Assembly: GCA_024694145.1 (NCBI GenBank)
Contig: JAILKD010000085.1
Coordinates: 1-40,731, forward strand
Reading direction: 5' to 3'
Length of the DNA stretch: 40,731 nucleotides
DNA from: a bacterium
GTDB taxonomy: Bacteria; Bacillota_I; Bacilli_A; Acholeplasmatales; JAEDCM01
The position numbers were made by a program, and so were the translations under genes. Shown piece after piece: positions 17,101-23,160 of the stretch (position 1 is its first letter; every line of letters starts with the position of its first letter). A model generated the notes under the pieces. The model saw nothing but the letters and a program-made list of their open reading frames with translations, did no database searches and was not told where the DNA came from.

Positions 17101-18054
17101 GAAATTGCTTCATATGCTTTCTATCAAAATAAAGATATTTATTCAATTAAGATTCCAGCAAGCGTAACAGCTATTGGAGAAAAAGCATTCACAGATTGTT
17201 ATCACTTAGTTGAAATTTATAACTTATCTAACTTAGATATAAAGGCAAGTAGACCTTCATTAAATTATGGAAAGAGTAATGGAGATCTTGGATATTTTGC
17301 ATATATAGTTCATACTTCATATGAAGATGAATCAGTAGTTGTATTCGAAGGCGATTACGGATTTATGTATGTTGATGGAATAGGCTATATTGTAGGTTAT
17401 CTAGGAAATAGTACAGAACTTGTATTACCTACTTCATTTACTTATAATGAAAATACAATAACAGATTTATATGTTCATGCTTACGGATTTGCAAATAGTA
17501 ATATTACTTCATTAATAGTACCTGATGGAATAGTTAAATTTGGACAATATGCTTTTGCTTATAATCATTCATTAAAGCATGTTGAGGTTTCTAATACAGT
17601 AGTTAATAATGATTATCATCCATTTTATGATGACTATAATGTAGAATATTATAAAGGTTCAGCTTATATGGCTTATTATATAGGAAATCCATATCAAAGA
17701 AGTTCTACAAGTTATTCATATAATGATAGTCTAACAACTGTTATCATTACAAGCGGTAGATCAATAAGTAGTTATGCTTTCTGTAATAATAGTTCTTTAA
17801 AAACAATAGTTATTCCTGTTTCTGTAACAAGTATAGGAACTAGTTCTGGAAATGTATTCTATAATGTTCCTCTAGAAAAGATTTTCTATGAAGGAACAAG
17901 TGAACAATTCTTTAATATTAGTGGTTTATGGGTTAACGGTAATGATACAGCTATAAGTAATGCTACAAAATATTTCTATAGTGAAGAAGCTCCTACTGAC
18001 ACAGAAAATAATTACTGGCATTATGTAGATGGAGTTATAACTATTTGGGAATAA
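11188..18054 (+). CDS. Giant BspA-like leucine-rich-repeat surface lipoprotein
   Basis: A 2288-residue protein with a lipoprotein signal (lipobox MAAC, Cys20), a Thr/Asp-rich linker to about 60, an InlB-B-repeat-like segment near 100-155 (GYDFEGWW) and then many LRR_5 (BspA/TpLRR) repeats to about 2250. Typical repeats read 'IGSYAFYGCDSLEKVTI' and 'LPSTITSVGREAFCECKNL', about 23 residues each. LRR blocks are broken by short beta modules at about 291, 500, 797, 974, 1170, 1926 and 2049. There is no LPXTG or C-terminal membrane anchor, so lipid attachment is the likely anchor. AGGAGG precedes the start, 11 bases after the FecR gene. BspA-like proteins bind host matrix proteins or other cells; in this operon it may also act as a ligand-binding partner of the cyclase. 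The last two modules share a 28-base DNA repeat. Confidence 0.9.
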   Translation: MKKKILLTLAMVATFTMAACGNKAIEPTTTTDNTTTTNDVVVVDEHDRGQLDNSIPNIELPDVLFNNNGNNNEKPDDVEQTLDVSDESISLGNGDYVETNAGSGQSEMIGNERFLTATVNIGYDFEGWWLGDKLLSLQLQYKCNEGENGVEAKFSIKEAFKPFEFTSDDVNCTITGLKEDYPKELVIPEGVTSIADKAFYKSNIVVLTLPSSLKEIGDEAFKNTLLNSLTINNIDLTLGENIAEESNLYEVFVPDKTANLDSLCSAFGVDPDRLWLRNIEEGPSDLIVVGDYSFYYDTDYEEWFLDKYVGDEKDVVLPSATTEIPSYCVGYYAFSNSDTDTGLPIESITFSDAVTGIDYGAFYNCDDLKEVVISDSVTYIGSYAFYGCDSLEKVTIGNSVEEICSDAFGYTNIKNIIIPDSVTDIYEDSFEYCENLLQVTLGKKVDNINDDAFYGCYNMKTLYNYSELDIEKGSSDYGYVGYYVANIITSENEQELDEDKKDFIWHIDENTVIIDAYLGNSKDVVIPTFEYKDDEGKHYYDIVLGSNLFNDNKILETITLNEYITEIGYHTFYSCSNLKSINTLNVDEIGEEAFSYCKNLEIATLTNVTEIGYKAFYDCEKLTTVVSPKLEEIGSHAFYICYKLESIDTTNVLTISPSTFYQCYNLKNIDLTNVTSVGSYAFIECRSLENAIMSNVTSIGSYAFSKCYALRNVTFPKVTSIEGYAFEKCYSIIQITIPSTMTSSGLEENAFIYCLNLAEVINESTAFTIGATQVGPNYSYITNYSRHVINPSDENKTSIITYDTVNNMIYYEDPWSYNNRGKVFAGVIDRTAKKVVIPSGFDTIMRGSLCGCNMEELEINTDSFNKHLGYYYGLEESYNYYGFEGDYSSNDQRVPKSLKVIRLGSEMTALPKNAFYRCNSIEDIYFNSGLEIGEDAFKEISIKNVYVALSDWCNMDFANDDATPINKSNKNVNIYFKNGEDYEELDVIEIPETIAGINNKLFNYMKMTKVILHSDITIIGEYAFCGCTNLKEINIPDSVTYIGSYAFSMTKIKSIVIPENVTEIKDGTFENCTNLISVTINGNVTLIGNYAFSNCKLLYNINIPTSLASLGVYAFYNCENLTAILLKETSVTTFGEQLFGGCINLEEITFPAGLTAIDTTTFDKCDKLTFTTFDNGCYFGTEANPYKWLIKARAAQIFECVVHPDCEKIYAGAFKRCVNLRKIVIPATCTDYDGCLYGLTNLQHIEFPYTSTNAFGPAILGVSNSNVTNKLKTIVINGGTTIPASAFAGLSQLTKITLNADITTIGENAFLDCYNADIVLPETIMTIGNNAFENSGIKEYTVNTTDTSFSLGNYAFKNCIKLTSVNLYNLNRGYGAYYNYSVGTFYGCTALTTVTLPNNGKCINSYMFYGCTSLESITMQSTIDQINPYAFMNSGLKSITWPSTGGVYIKVYKGAFSNTKITTLNIPSHVLIQNGNDSSNTQNPTVGAFEGCLNLTTVIINYNMLYNSTYGGKYAFRGCRNLETVTYSASDSKIDEYTFANCTKIKSFDFSKITEIRNYAFMNTALESITLASGIVLKENAFLNSTNLEEVTFNGSMSFTPASTISSQVYGVFAGCTSLTTVNLTASVAIPNFMFMNCESLTTVNFANVKSIGDYAFKNTGFISVTLPSTITSVGREAFCECKNLTEVDLECTVDSYKIFGDCVSLTDVTIGEEVTSLASGLFYGCKSLAEIEIPESVISIKSNALEDCGFVELVIPSSVTSIGNLSLAYNKKLEKVTFNCAFTGDGYILYNCPVLKEVVFNGNITSVPGYIFQDDTKLTTVTLPDTVTIIYGYAFDGCSSLKSINIPSSLTTIGPSAFKNCLLLKSIILPEVLESIETEAFSGCYGLIEVYNLSTTLTVTIGSDENGCVAKYAKAVHTSLTEPSAIITDENGYVFLYDGEKGYLIGYVGTSRCLDLPTSFTYNETTISEYEIASYAFYQNKDIYSIKIPASVTAIGEKAFTDCYHLVEIYNLSNLDIKASRPSLNYGKSNGDLGYFAYIVHTSYEDESVVVFEGDYGFMYVDGIGYIVGYLGNSTELVLPTSFTYNENTITDLYVHAYGFANSNITSLIVPDGIVKFGQYAFAYNHSLKHVEVSNTVVNNDYHPFYDDYNVEYYKGSAYMAYYIGNPYQRSSTSYSYNDSLTTVIITSGRSISSYAFCNNSSLKTIVIPVSVTSIGTSSGNVFYNVPLEKIFYEGTSEQFFNISGLWVNGNDTAISNATKYFYSEEAPTDTENNYWHYVDGVITIWE
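17056..17452 (+). repeat. 28-base direct repeat inside the LRR gene
   Basis: Two identical 28-base copies, starting TTACCTACTTCATTTAC, lie at 17056-17083 and 17425-17452, 369 bases (123 codons) apart. Both encode the LPTSFTYNE strand of the C-terminal 'GYLIGYVG' modules. The spacing is a whole number of codons, consistent with an in-frame duplication of one module. Confidence 0.75.
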
Positions 18055-18061
18055 AAAAAAT

Positions 18062-18090
18062 AAAAGCTCATCTTTCGGGATGAGTTTTTT
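18062..18090 (+). terminator. Intrinsic terminator of the cyclase operon
   Basis: The stem CTCATC/GATGAG (18067-18072 with 18079-18084) is extended by wobble pairs and flanking A/T pairs, has a TTCG-containing loop, and is followed by six T. It lies just after the LRR gene. Confidence 0.88.
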
Positions 18091-18110
18091 GTTTAATAAT
18101 CTATATATAA

Positions 18111-18143
18111 AAAAGATTCGGAATTATTTATCCGAATCTTTTT
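18111..18143 (-). terminator. Terminator of the XRE gene, possibly bidirectional
   Basis: A long hairpin with arms AAAGATTCGGA and TCCGAATCTTT encloses an 8-base loop. It is flanked by A and T runs on both sides, so it can act on either strand. The stop codon of the minus-strand XRE gene (18124-18126) is in the loop and its last codons form one arm. Confidence 0.8.
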
Positions 18144-18750
18144 CCATTTTACTTTGACCTTTTCTTTTTAAATAACCTAATCTAGATATCAAGAATATTA
18201 TTATTTGACCTGGTGCTCCAAGAATAAATATTAACCATATATTGTATTTCATAAATTGGAGTGCAAAGCTAGCCAACATTGACCACATTAATATTGATAG
18301 AATAATGTATCTATATTTTCTTTTACCCCAAATACAATTGAATATAAGTAGAATAGTTGAACATAGTGGAACCATCCAAACAAATAATATCCATAGATTA
18401 GTCTTCGAAATAGTAAGCATTAAGATATAAGTTAAAACAACCACTAGTATAGCTGAAAATACAGATAGCCATGTTATTATGGTCTTACTTACATTAGCCC
18501 TTTCTTTACTAATTTTATATTCTTGTGTAGCTTCCTCATGATCTTTATTTACTAAATAATCAAGAGTAACTCCATATAATTCTGCTATTTGACAAAGTAT
18601 CTCAACATCAGGTAAAGATTCTCCTCTTTCCCATTTAGAAATAGCTTTATCTGAATAATTTAATTTCTCTGCAAGCTCTAACTGTGTTAGTTTATTAACT
18701 TTTCTTAATTCTATTAAGTTTTCTGCAATAATTTGTCTAACATCTCTCAT
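18124..18750 (-). CDS. XRE-family regulator with C-terminal membrane domain
   Basis: A 208-residue protein. Residues about 7-62 form a Cro/C1-type helix-turn-helix (IAENLIELRKVNKLTQLELA, then YSDKAISKWERGESLPD). A charged linker is followed by four hydrophobic segments between about 88 and 195. Such membrane-tethered XRE regulators are common in Firmicutes; the membrane part may sense the envelope. The start at 18750 has no ribosome binding site, and a TATAAT box lies only 8 bases upstream, so the mRNA is probably leaderless. It is divergent from the acyltransferase/glycosyltransferase operon and separated from it by two palindromes, suggesting control of itself and of that operon. The last point is inference. 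Confidence 0.88.
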   Translation of the reverse strand: MRDVRQIIAENLIELRKVNKLTQLELAEKLNYSDKAISKWERGESLPDVEILCQIAELYGVTLDYLVNKDHEEATQEYKISKERANVSKTIITWLSVFSAILVVVLTYILMLTISKTNLWILFVWMVPLCSTILLIFNCIWGKRKYRYIILSILMWSMLASFALQFMKYNIWLIFILGAPGQIIIFLISRLGYLKRKGQSKMEKDSDK

Positions 18751-18758
18751 ACAGCAAA

Positions 18759-18787
18759 ATTATAGCAAAATAATGGCTTAAAATCAA
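18759..18787 (-). promoter_or_regulatory. Promoter of the XRE gene, leaderless transcript
   Basis: Read on the minus strand, TTGATT (18782-18787) is followed by a 17-base spacer and TATAAT (18759-18764). The ATG begins 9 bases after the -10 box, where transcription would normally start, so the message probably has no leader or one to three bases. Confidence 0.7.
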
Positions 18788-18790
18788 GAG

Positions 18791-18826
18791 TTCTACTATA
18801 AGTAGAAGAAAATTCTACTGGTAGAA
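18791..18826. promoter_or_regulatory. Tandem palindromes between divergent XRE and glycolipid operons
   Basis: TTCTACT-ATA-AGTAGAA (18791-18807) and TTCTAC-TG-GTAGAA (18813-18826) share the half-site TTCTAC. Their centres are about 20.5 bases apart, two helical turns, so two dimers would bind the same face. They sit next to the XRE -35 box and upstream of the plus-strand operon. The remaining 18827-18904 is AT-rich; possible -10 boxes at 18846 (TATAAT) and 18864 (TATATT) are seen, but the plus-strand promoter cannot be fixed. Confidence 0.6.
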
Positions 18827-18904
18827 AATAAAGTGTATAGTTATTTATAATAGTAGTTTATTGTATATTCTAGATAATAAAATAAAATATAAGTGGTGAG
18901 GGAT

Positions 18905-19678
18905 ATGAAGACTTTCTTTTATAGTGATGAAGTAAATGATGATTTTGCTTTTGCATATATAAAGAAGCAAAGAGAAATTAAAGACAACTATAAATACATA
19001 AACAAAAACATATTTTATTTGTTTTTAGAATTTATAGTTTATAGAATCATTATGACTTTAGTTGCATATATCACATGTTTAAAACGTCACATCAGAATTA
19101 AGAACAAGAAAATAGTAAAAAAAGAAAAGGGAAGATATTTTATATATGGAAACCATACACAAGTTCCTGGCGATGCATATATTCCAAATATAATAGGGTT
19201 CCCAAGAAAATCATTTATTGTTGTTAATCCTGATTCATTAAGTATAAAGGGTACAGCATGGTTTATAAAAATGAGTGGAGCTCTTCCAGTTCCAACTCAT
19301 ATAACAGGATTAAAGAATTTTATTGATGCAATGGATGAAAGAGTAAATAATAAGCATCCAATAGTAATTTATCCTGAGGCACATTTGTGGCCATACTATA
19401 CAAAGATTAGACCATATAAGTCTACATCTTTTAGGTATCCGATAAAACTTGATAAGCCAGCATATTGTTTTACAACAACTTATCAAAAAAGAAAATTTTC
19501 TAAAAAACCAAAGATTACAGTTTATGTTGATGGACCATTCTATTACAACAAAGAGCTAAAAGGAAAAGCTCAAGAAGTTGATTTAAGAGATAGAATTTAT
19601 GACTGTATGGTTAATCGTAGTAAAAATTCAAATTACGAATATATCAAATATTATAAAAGGGTTGATAAGAATGATTAA
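18905..19678 (+). CDS. PlsC-like acyltransferase with altered motif I
   Basis: A 257-residue protein of the lysophospholipid acyltransferase (PlsC) fold, with a hydrophobic segment near 36-58 for membrane contact. Motif I reads GNHTQVPGD: His84 and Asp90 are separated by five residues where the family has four (HX4D). Motif III reads YPEAHLW where PlsC has PEG. The same region aligns with the second acyltransferase of the operon (21708-22460) at YPE..W and K.RP.K, so the two are paralogues. ATG 18905 is chosen because GGTGA (18895-18899) stands 5 bases upstream; a GTG at 18893 is an alternative. It overlaps the GT8 gene by 8 bases. It may acylate a glycolipid precursor or have lost the classical reaction. 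Confidence 0.75.
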   Translation: MKTFFYSDEVNDDFAFAYIKKQREIKDNYKYINKNIFYLFLEFIVYRIIMTLVAYITCLKRHIRIKNKKIVKKEKGRYFIYGNHTQVPGDAYIPNIIGFPRKSFIVVNPDSLSIKGTAWFIKMSGALPVPTHITGLKNFIDAMDERVNNKHPIVIYPEAHLWPYYTKIRPYKSTSFRYPIKLDKPAYCFTTTYQKRKFSKKPKITVYVDGPFYYNKELKGKAQEVDLRDRIYDCMVNRSKNSNYEYIKYYKRVDKND

Positions 19679-20474
19679 TATTATGTACTCAGGAAATGAT
19701 AGAGTATTTAAAGGCATTCTACTTTCTGCTCTATCAATACTTGAAAATACGAGTGAAGCATTAAGCATTAATATTTTAACAATGGAAATTGATGGTTTTA
19801 AACCAATTAATAATGATATGGTTAAAATACTTGATAATGTTTTAAAACAAAAGAATAAGAATAGTTATGCGAAACTATATGATGTAACAAATATATTTAT
19901 TGAAGAAATGAAAGATTCAAAGAATTTAAATAATTTTTATACACCATATTGTCTTCTTAGACTATTTGCAGATTTACTTGATCTACCTAGTAAAATTTTA
20001 TATTTGGATACAGATACAATGGTTAATAAAGATTTATCTGAATTCTTTAACATTGATATATCTAATTATGAATTCGCTGGCGTGGTAGATAGATTAGGTA
20101 GATGGTTTATAGGACTTAATTACATAAATTCAGGTGTATTACTTTTAAACTTAGATAAGATAAGAGAAACAAAGTTATTTAGTAACACTAGAAATCTTGT
20201 TAAAAATAAGAAGATGGCTTTTCCTGATCAAAGTGCCTTAAATAAATTAAAACAATTTTATTTAAAAGTACCATCAATTTATAACAATCAAGGAAAACCT
20301 AAAAAAAATACAGTAATTAAGCATTTCTGTAAATCAATTAGATTCCTACCGTTTTATCATACAATTAATGTAAAACAGTGGGATGTAATAAATGTTCATA
20401 AGAAATTAAAAATACATATTTATGATAATTTATTTAAAAAATATGAAGAAATAATGGAGGAAAAACTATGTTAG
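19671..20474 (+). CDS. Family 8 glycosyltransferase
   Basis: A 267-residue GT-A-fold enzyme of family GT8. The N-terminus MINIMYSGNDRVFKGILLSA matches the sugar-nucleotide-binding start of the family, and the metal-binding DXD motif is D113-T-D115 (LYLDTDTMVNKDL). The segment INSGVLLLNLDKIRE is the typical central GT8 motif. The C-terminal HXXGXXKPW motif is degraded to HFCKSIRF, keeping the His. ATG 19671 overlaps the upstream gene by 8 bases; the only binding site is a weak AAAGG, which suggests translational coupling. Like LgtC/GspA relatives it probably transfers a sugar to a glycolipid or protein at the inner membrane face. Donor and acceptor are unknown. Confidence 0.88.
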   Translation: MINIMYSGNDRVFKGILLSALSILENTSEALSINILTMEIDGFKPINNDMVKILDNVLKQKNKNSYAKLYDVTNIFIEEMKDSKNLNNFYTPYCLLRLFADLLDLPSKILYLDTDTMVNKDLSEFFNIDISNYEFAGVVDRLGRWFIGLNYINSGVLLLNLDKIRETKLFSNTRNLVKNKKMAFPDQSALNKLKQFYLKVPSIYNNQGKPKKNTVIKHFCKSIRFLPFYHTINVKQWDVINVHKKLKIHIYDNLFKKYEEIMEEKLC

Positions 20475-21706
20475 CAGAAATTATGAAGGTCGCATTTTAT
20501 GTTTTTGTAGTATTTCTATTATTTTGTTTAATTAATTATATGCCAAGAATGTTCGCTTGGTTCTATGGTTTTAAAAAACAAAAGCATTTAGTTAAGAATA
20601 AAGATAATAAAATAGCAATAGTAGTACCAGCAAGAAATGAATCAATGGTTATTGGCACACTATTTGATTCAATAAAAAAACAAACTTATAAAAACTTTGA
20701 CACATTTGTAATTGTTAAAGATCCAAAAGATCAAACAATCGAAATGGCAAAAGAAATAGGTGCAATTCCACTTGTTTGTGAAAATCAAACTAAAAAAAGT
20801 GATGCCCTAGATTATGCATTAAAGAAAATAATGAAAGATGGGTCTTATGATTCAGCATTTATTATTGATGCTGATTGTTATATGGATCCTAAATGTATGG
20901 AAGAATTAAATAATGCTTTATCTAGTGGTAGACAAATTATACAAGTAAAAAAGCGTGTTAAAAACTTCTATATGAAACAAAAACATGCCAACTCTATCTG
21001 GAGTAGCTGTAATGGCTTAATATGGACAATTATTGATGATTTAGGGAATAAATATAAAAGTGCTAAAGGTATAACTAATATGCTTATTGGTACAGGTATT
21101 ATGATTAGAATGGATGTTATTAATGAACTTAATGGTTGGCCATATAATGAAACTCTAACAGAAGATATAGAGTTTATGAATGATGCAGCTATTAAGGGTT
21201 ATTCAACATTATATTATGAACATGCAATTATTTACTTAGAGGAATCTACTAGTCTAAAAGTAACTAATAAAAGAAGAACTAGATGGATGGATGGTGTAAT
21301 TAATAGTAAAAGAATTTATAATGATAGATTAAAAAATGCAAATGAAAAGGATAAATATTATGTAACAGCTCTATCACCTTGTTTCTTATTTGTTGGAACA
21401 TGCTTATTATATTCATTATTAAATTTAATATTTGGAGCAACTCTATTTATTATTGGTAATGATTTATGGACTGAATGTTTCTTATTAAGTTTAGTATCTC
21501 TAGGTGTTATTTATGTGGCATTCTTTATATTAACATTATTTATATTAATGGTAGGTCATATAAAAAGACCTTGGTATGAAAAAATATTGCTTTTATTCAT
21601 TCATCCATTATTCTATATGGGATATATTAGAATTTGTTTAAAGGTATATTTAGGATTAACATCTAATAAATGGGAAGTAATTGATAGAGTAAAATTCGAG
21701 GGATAA
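20468..21706 (+). CDS. Membrane-bound family 2 glycosyltransferase
   Basis: A 412-residue GT2 enzyme with one N-terminal transmembrane helix (about 5-27), a GT-A catalytic domain (about 45-275) and three C-terminal helices (about 295-395). The domain begins IAIVVPARNES and has D134-A-D136 (DXD) and the TED motif at 231-233. The position of the processive motif QxxRW is RxxRW here (R269, R272, W273), so Gln is replaced. The topology resembles BcsA/NdvB-like and ceramide-glucosyltransferase-like enzymes. GGAGGA precedes the ATG, which overlaps the GT8 gene by 7 bases. It probably builds or extends the sugar head of a membrane glycolipid with its neighbours. Confidence 0.87.
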   Translation: MLAEIMKVAFYVFVVFLLFCLINYMPRMFAWFYGFKKQKHLVKNKDNKIAIVVPARNESMVIGTLFDSIKKQTYKNFDTFVIVKDPKDQTIEMAKEIGAIPLVCENQTKKSDALDYALKKIMKDGSYDSAFIIDADCYMDPKCMEELNNALSSGRQIIQVKKRVKNFYMKQKHANSIWSSCNGLIWTIIDDLGNKYKSAKGITNMLIGTGIMIRMDVINELNGWPYNETLTEDIEFMNDAAIKGYSTLYYEHAIIYLEESTSLKVTNKRRTRWMDGVINSKRIYNDRLKNANEKDKYYVTALSPCFLFVGTCLLYSLLNLIFGATLFIIGNDLWTECFLLSLVSLGVIYVAFFILTLFILMVGHIKRPWYEKILLLFIHPLFYMGYIRICLKVYLGLTSNKWEVIDRVKFEG

Positions 21707-21707
21707 A

Positions 21708-22460
21708 ATGACTATAGAAGAAAAAATAAAAGAGGCTGAAAAAAACGGGACATATGATATTCATATTAATGATCCAGATTTAAGTAATTGTTATCCTGTT
21801 GATGAAAATTATAATTATTTAAGACGTGGGATAAAGACTAAACTAGGCGATTTTTTCAATAATTTATTTGTTATAAAACCATATAGTTATCACTTAAAAC
21901 ATAAATATGGTATTAAGGTAGTTGGTAGAAAAAATTTAAAAGGTATTAAAAATGCTATATTTACATCTAATCATGTGGATATATTTGACTGTTTAGTAAT
22001 TAGAAGAAGTTTAAAAAAGAAATTAAGAATTATAGCTGCACCATTTAATAATCAAAAGGGACGCTTTGGTAATTGGATGCGTAGTGGAGGTATGATGCCT
22101 TTAAGTGATAATTATGGTGGAATGAAAAAATTCAATGAGGCTGTTAAATATTATTTAGAACACAATACATCAATTCTTATTTATCCTGAAGGTTCTATGT
22201 GGCCTTTATATAAAAAGCCTAGACCACATAAAGTAGGTGCATATCATTATGCAGTTAAATATGATAAACCAATAGTTCCTTTATTTATTACTTTTGATGA
22301 GAAGAATCACTTCACATTAAATATATTAAAACCTATATATAGAAATAAAGATTTAGATAGTAATAGTCAAAAAGAAGATTTGAAAAATAGAGTAATGGAA
22401 GAGCTTATAAATCTATACGAAAAGACATATAATACTAAATATGATTTAAAAATTAATTGA
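21708..22460 (+). CDS. PlsC-family 1-acylglycerol-3-phosphate acyltransferase-like
   Basis: A 250-residue PlsC-fold acyltransferase with intact motifs: H89-X4-D94 (SNHVDIFD) as catalytic dyad and LIYPEGSMW as motif III, followed by P.VPLFITF as motif IV. It lacks a strong transmembrane helix and probably acts at the membrane surface on acyl chains of a lysophospholipid or glycolipid. The start follows GAGGG and lies one base after the GT2 stop. It is the last gene of the four-gene cassette and ends with TGA, one of the clearest uses of TGA as stop here. The true acceptor may be the glycolipid made by the two glycosyltransferases; that is inference. Confidence 0.85.
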   Translation: MTIEEKIKEAEKNGTYDIHINDPDLSNCYPVDENYNYLRRGIKTKLGDFFNNLFVIKPYSYHLKHKYGIKVVGRKNLKGIKNAIFTSNHVDIFDCLVIRRSLKKKLRIIAAPFNNQKGRFGNWMRSGGMMPLSDNYGGMKKFNEAVKYYLEHNTSILIYPEGSMWPLYKKPRPHKVGAYHYAVKYDKPIVPLFITFDEKNHFTLNILKPIYRNKDLDSNSQKEDLKNRVMEELINLYEKTYNTKYDLKIN

Positions 22461-22476
22461 AAAATAAAACAAAAAA

Positions 22477-22485
22477 TGATACAAT
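22477..22485 (+). promoter_or_regulatory. Extended -10 promoter of the TetR-like gene
   Basis: TGATACAAT (TGn plus TACAAT) lies 30 bases before the ATG at 22516 with no good -35 box. The same nine bases occur before yutD at 33278-33286. Confidence 0.55.
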
Positions 22486-22515
22486 TCGTATATAAATTAC
22501 AATTTGGAGGATCAT

Positions 22516-23050
22516 ATGAAGAAAAAAAGAATGTCTGTAAAAGATAGATTAAGCAATACAGTACTAGAATTAATGGGTGAAAAAAAATGTAGCTGATATT
22601 AAAATATCTGAATTAACTGATAGAGCAAATGTAGCTAGAGCATCATTTTATAGAAACTTTAATTCATTTGATGAAATCTTAGATTATATTGCAGAAAAAT
22701 ATGCAAAAAGTTTTAATGAACAAATTAAACCAATGATAGTTGATAAAAATTATGATGCTTGGGAAAGTGTTGTTCGTAAAGTATTAACTGCAATATACGA
22801 AAAGAAAGATAAATTTAATGATGTATTAAGTGATAATTTAAGAATTATTTATTACAAAGTACAAAAAATATTAGAAAAGAATTCTAATCATGAATGGGTA
22901 ACAGCACCACTTATTAAGTATGAACATAGAGCTAAATTATCAGCATTCTATAGCGTATGTATGGCATGGATTCAAAATGGTGCAAAAGAGTCTATTGATG
23001 AGATGACTTTATTCATGTTAGAAAAAGTTTTACAAGTTTTCAATTATTAA
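22516..23050 (+). pseudogene. TetR-family regulator with a frameshift in an A8 run
   Basis: The ATG at 22516 has an excellent GGAGG five bases upstream, but its frame ends after 26 codons at TGA 22594-22596. The first 22 residues (KKKRMSVKDRLSNTVLELMG) are the first helix of a TetR DNA-binding domain; the second and third helices (ISELTDRANVARASFYRNF) continue in the next frame to a stop at 23048-23050. The switch falls at eight consecutive A (22580-22587). Reading seven A would join both parts into one TetR protein of about 177 residues. Causes may be a real mutation, a homopolymer error, phase variation or transcriptional slippage. A GTG at 22577 could start the second part but lacks a binding site and would lose helix 1. 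Confidence 0.8.
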
Positions 23051-23080
23051 AAAAATGGCTTATTAAAGCCATTTTTTATT
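23051..23080 (+). terminator. Intrinsic terminator after the TetR-like gene
   Basis: TGGCTT (23056-23061) pairs with AAGCCA (23066-23071) around ATTA, extended by A/T pairs, and followed by a T run. It directly follows the stop codon. Confidence 0.88.
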
Positions 23081-23106
23081 TAGTTAAAAATAAATTATCG
23101 TTTTGT

Positions 23107-23135
23107 TTGCATTATATATATAATTATCTTATAAT
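23107..23135 (+). promoter_or_regulatory. Promoter of the suf operon
   Basis: TTGCAT (23107-23112), a 17-base spacer and TATAAT (23130-23135). Transcription would start about 20 bases before the sufC start. No obvious operator or riboswitch is seen in the short leader. Confidence 0.7.
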
Positions 23136-23160
23136 TATTAATCGAAGTGGAGTGATTGTG

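Noticed and set aside
11750-17900. Regular repeats as a CRISPR array or non-coding satellite
   Set aside because: Repeats are degenerate at DNA level, in frame, and encode LRR_5 units of about 23 residues in one long open frame.
22458-22596. Use of TGA as Trp (Mycoplasma code), suggested by the AT-rich genome
   Set aside because: Trp is TGG in the conserved proteins, the acyltransferase ends at a natural length with TGA, and reading TGA as Trp in the TetR gene only leads to another stop two codons later.
22577-23050. TetR gene as an intact protein starting at GTG 22577
   Set aside because: There is no ribosome binding site and the first DNA-binding helix would be missing, while that helix is encoded in frame with a strong site just upstream.
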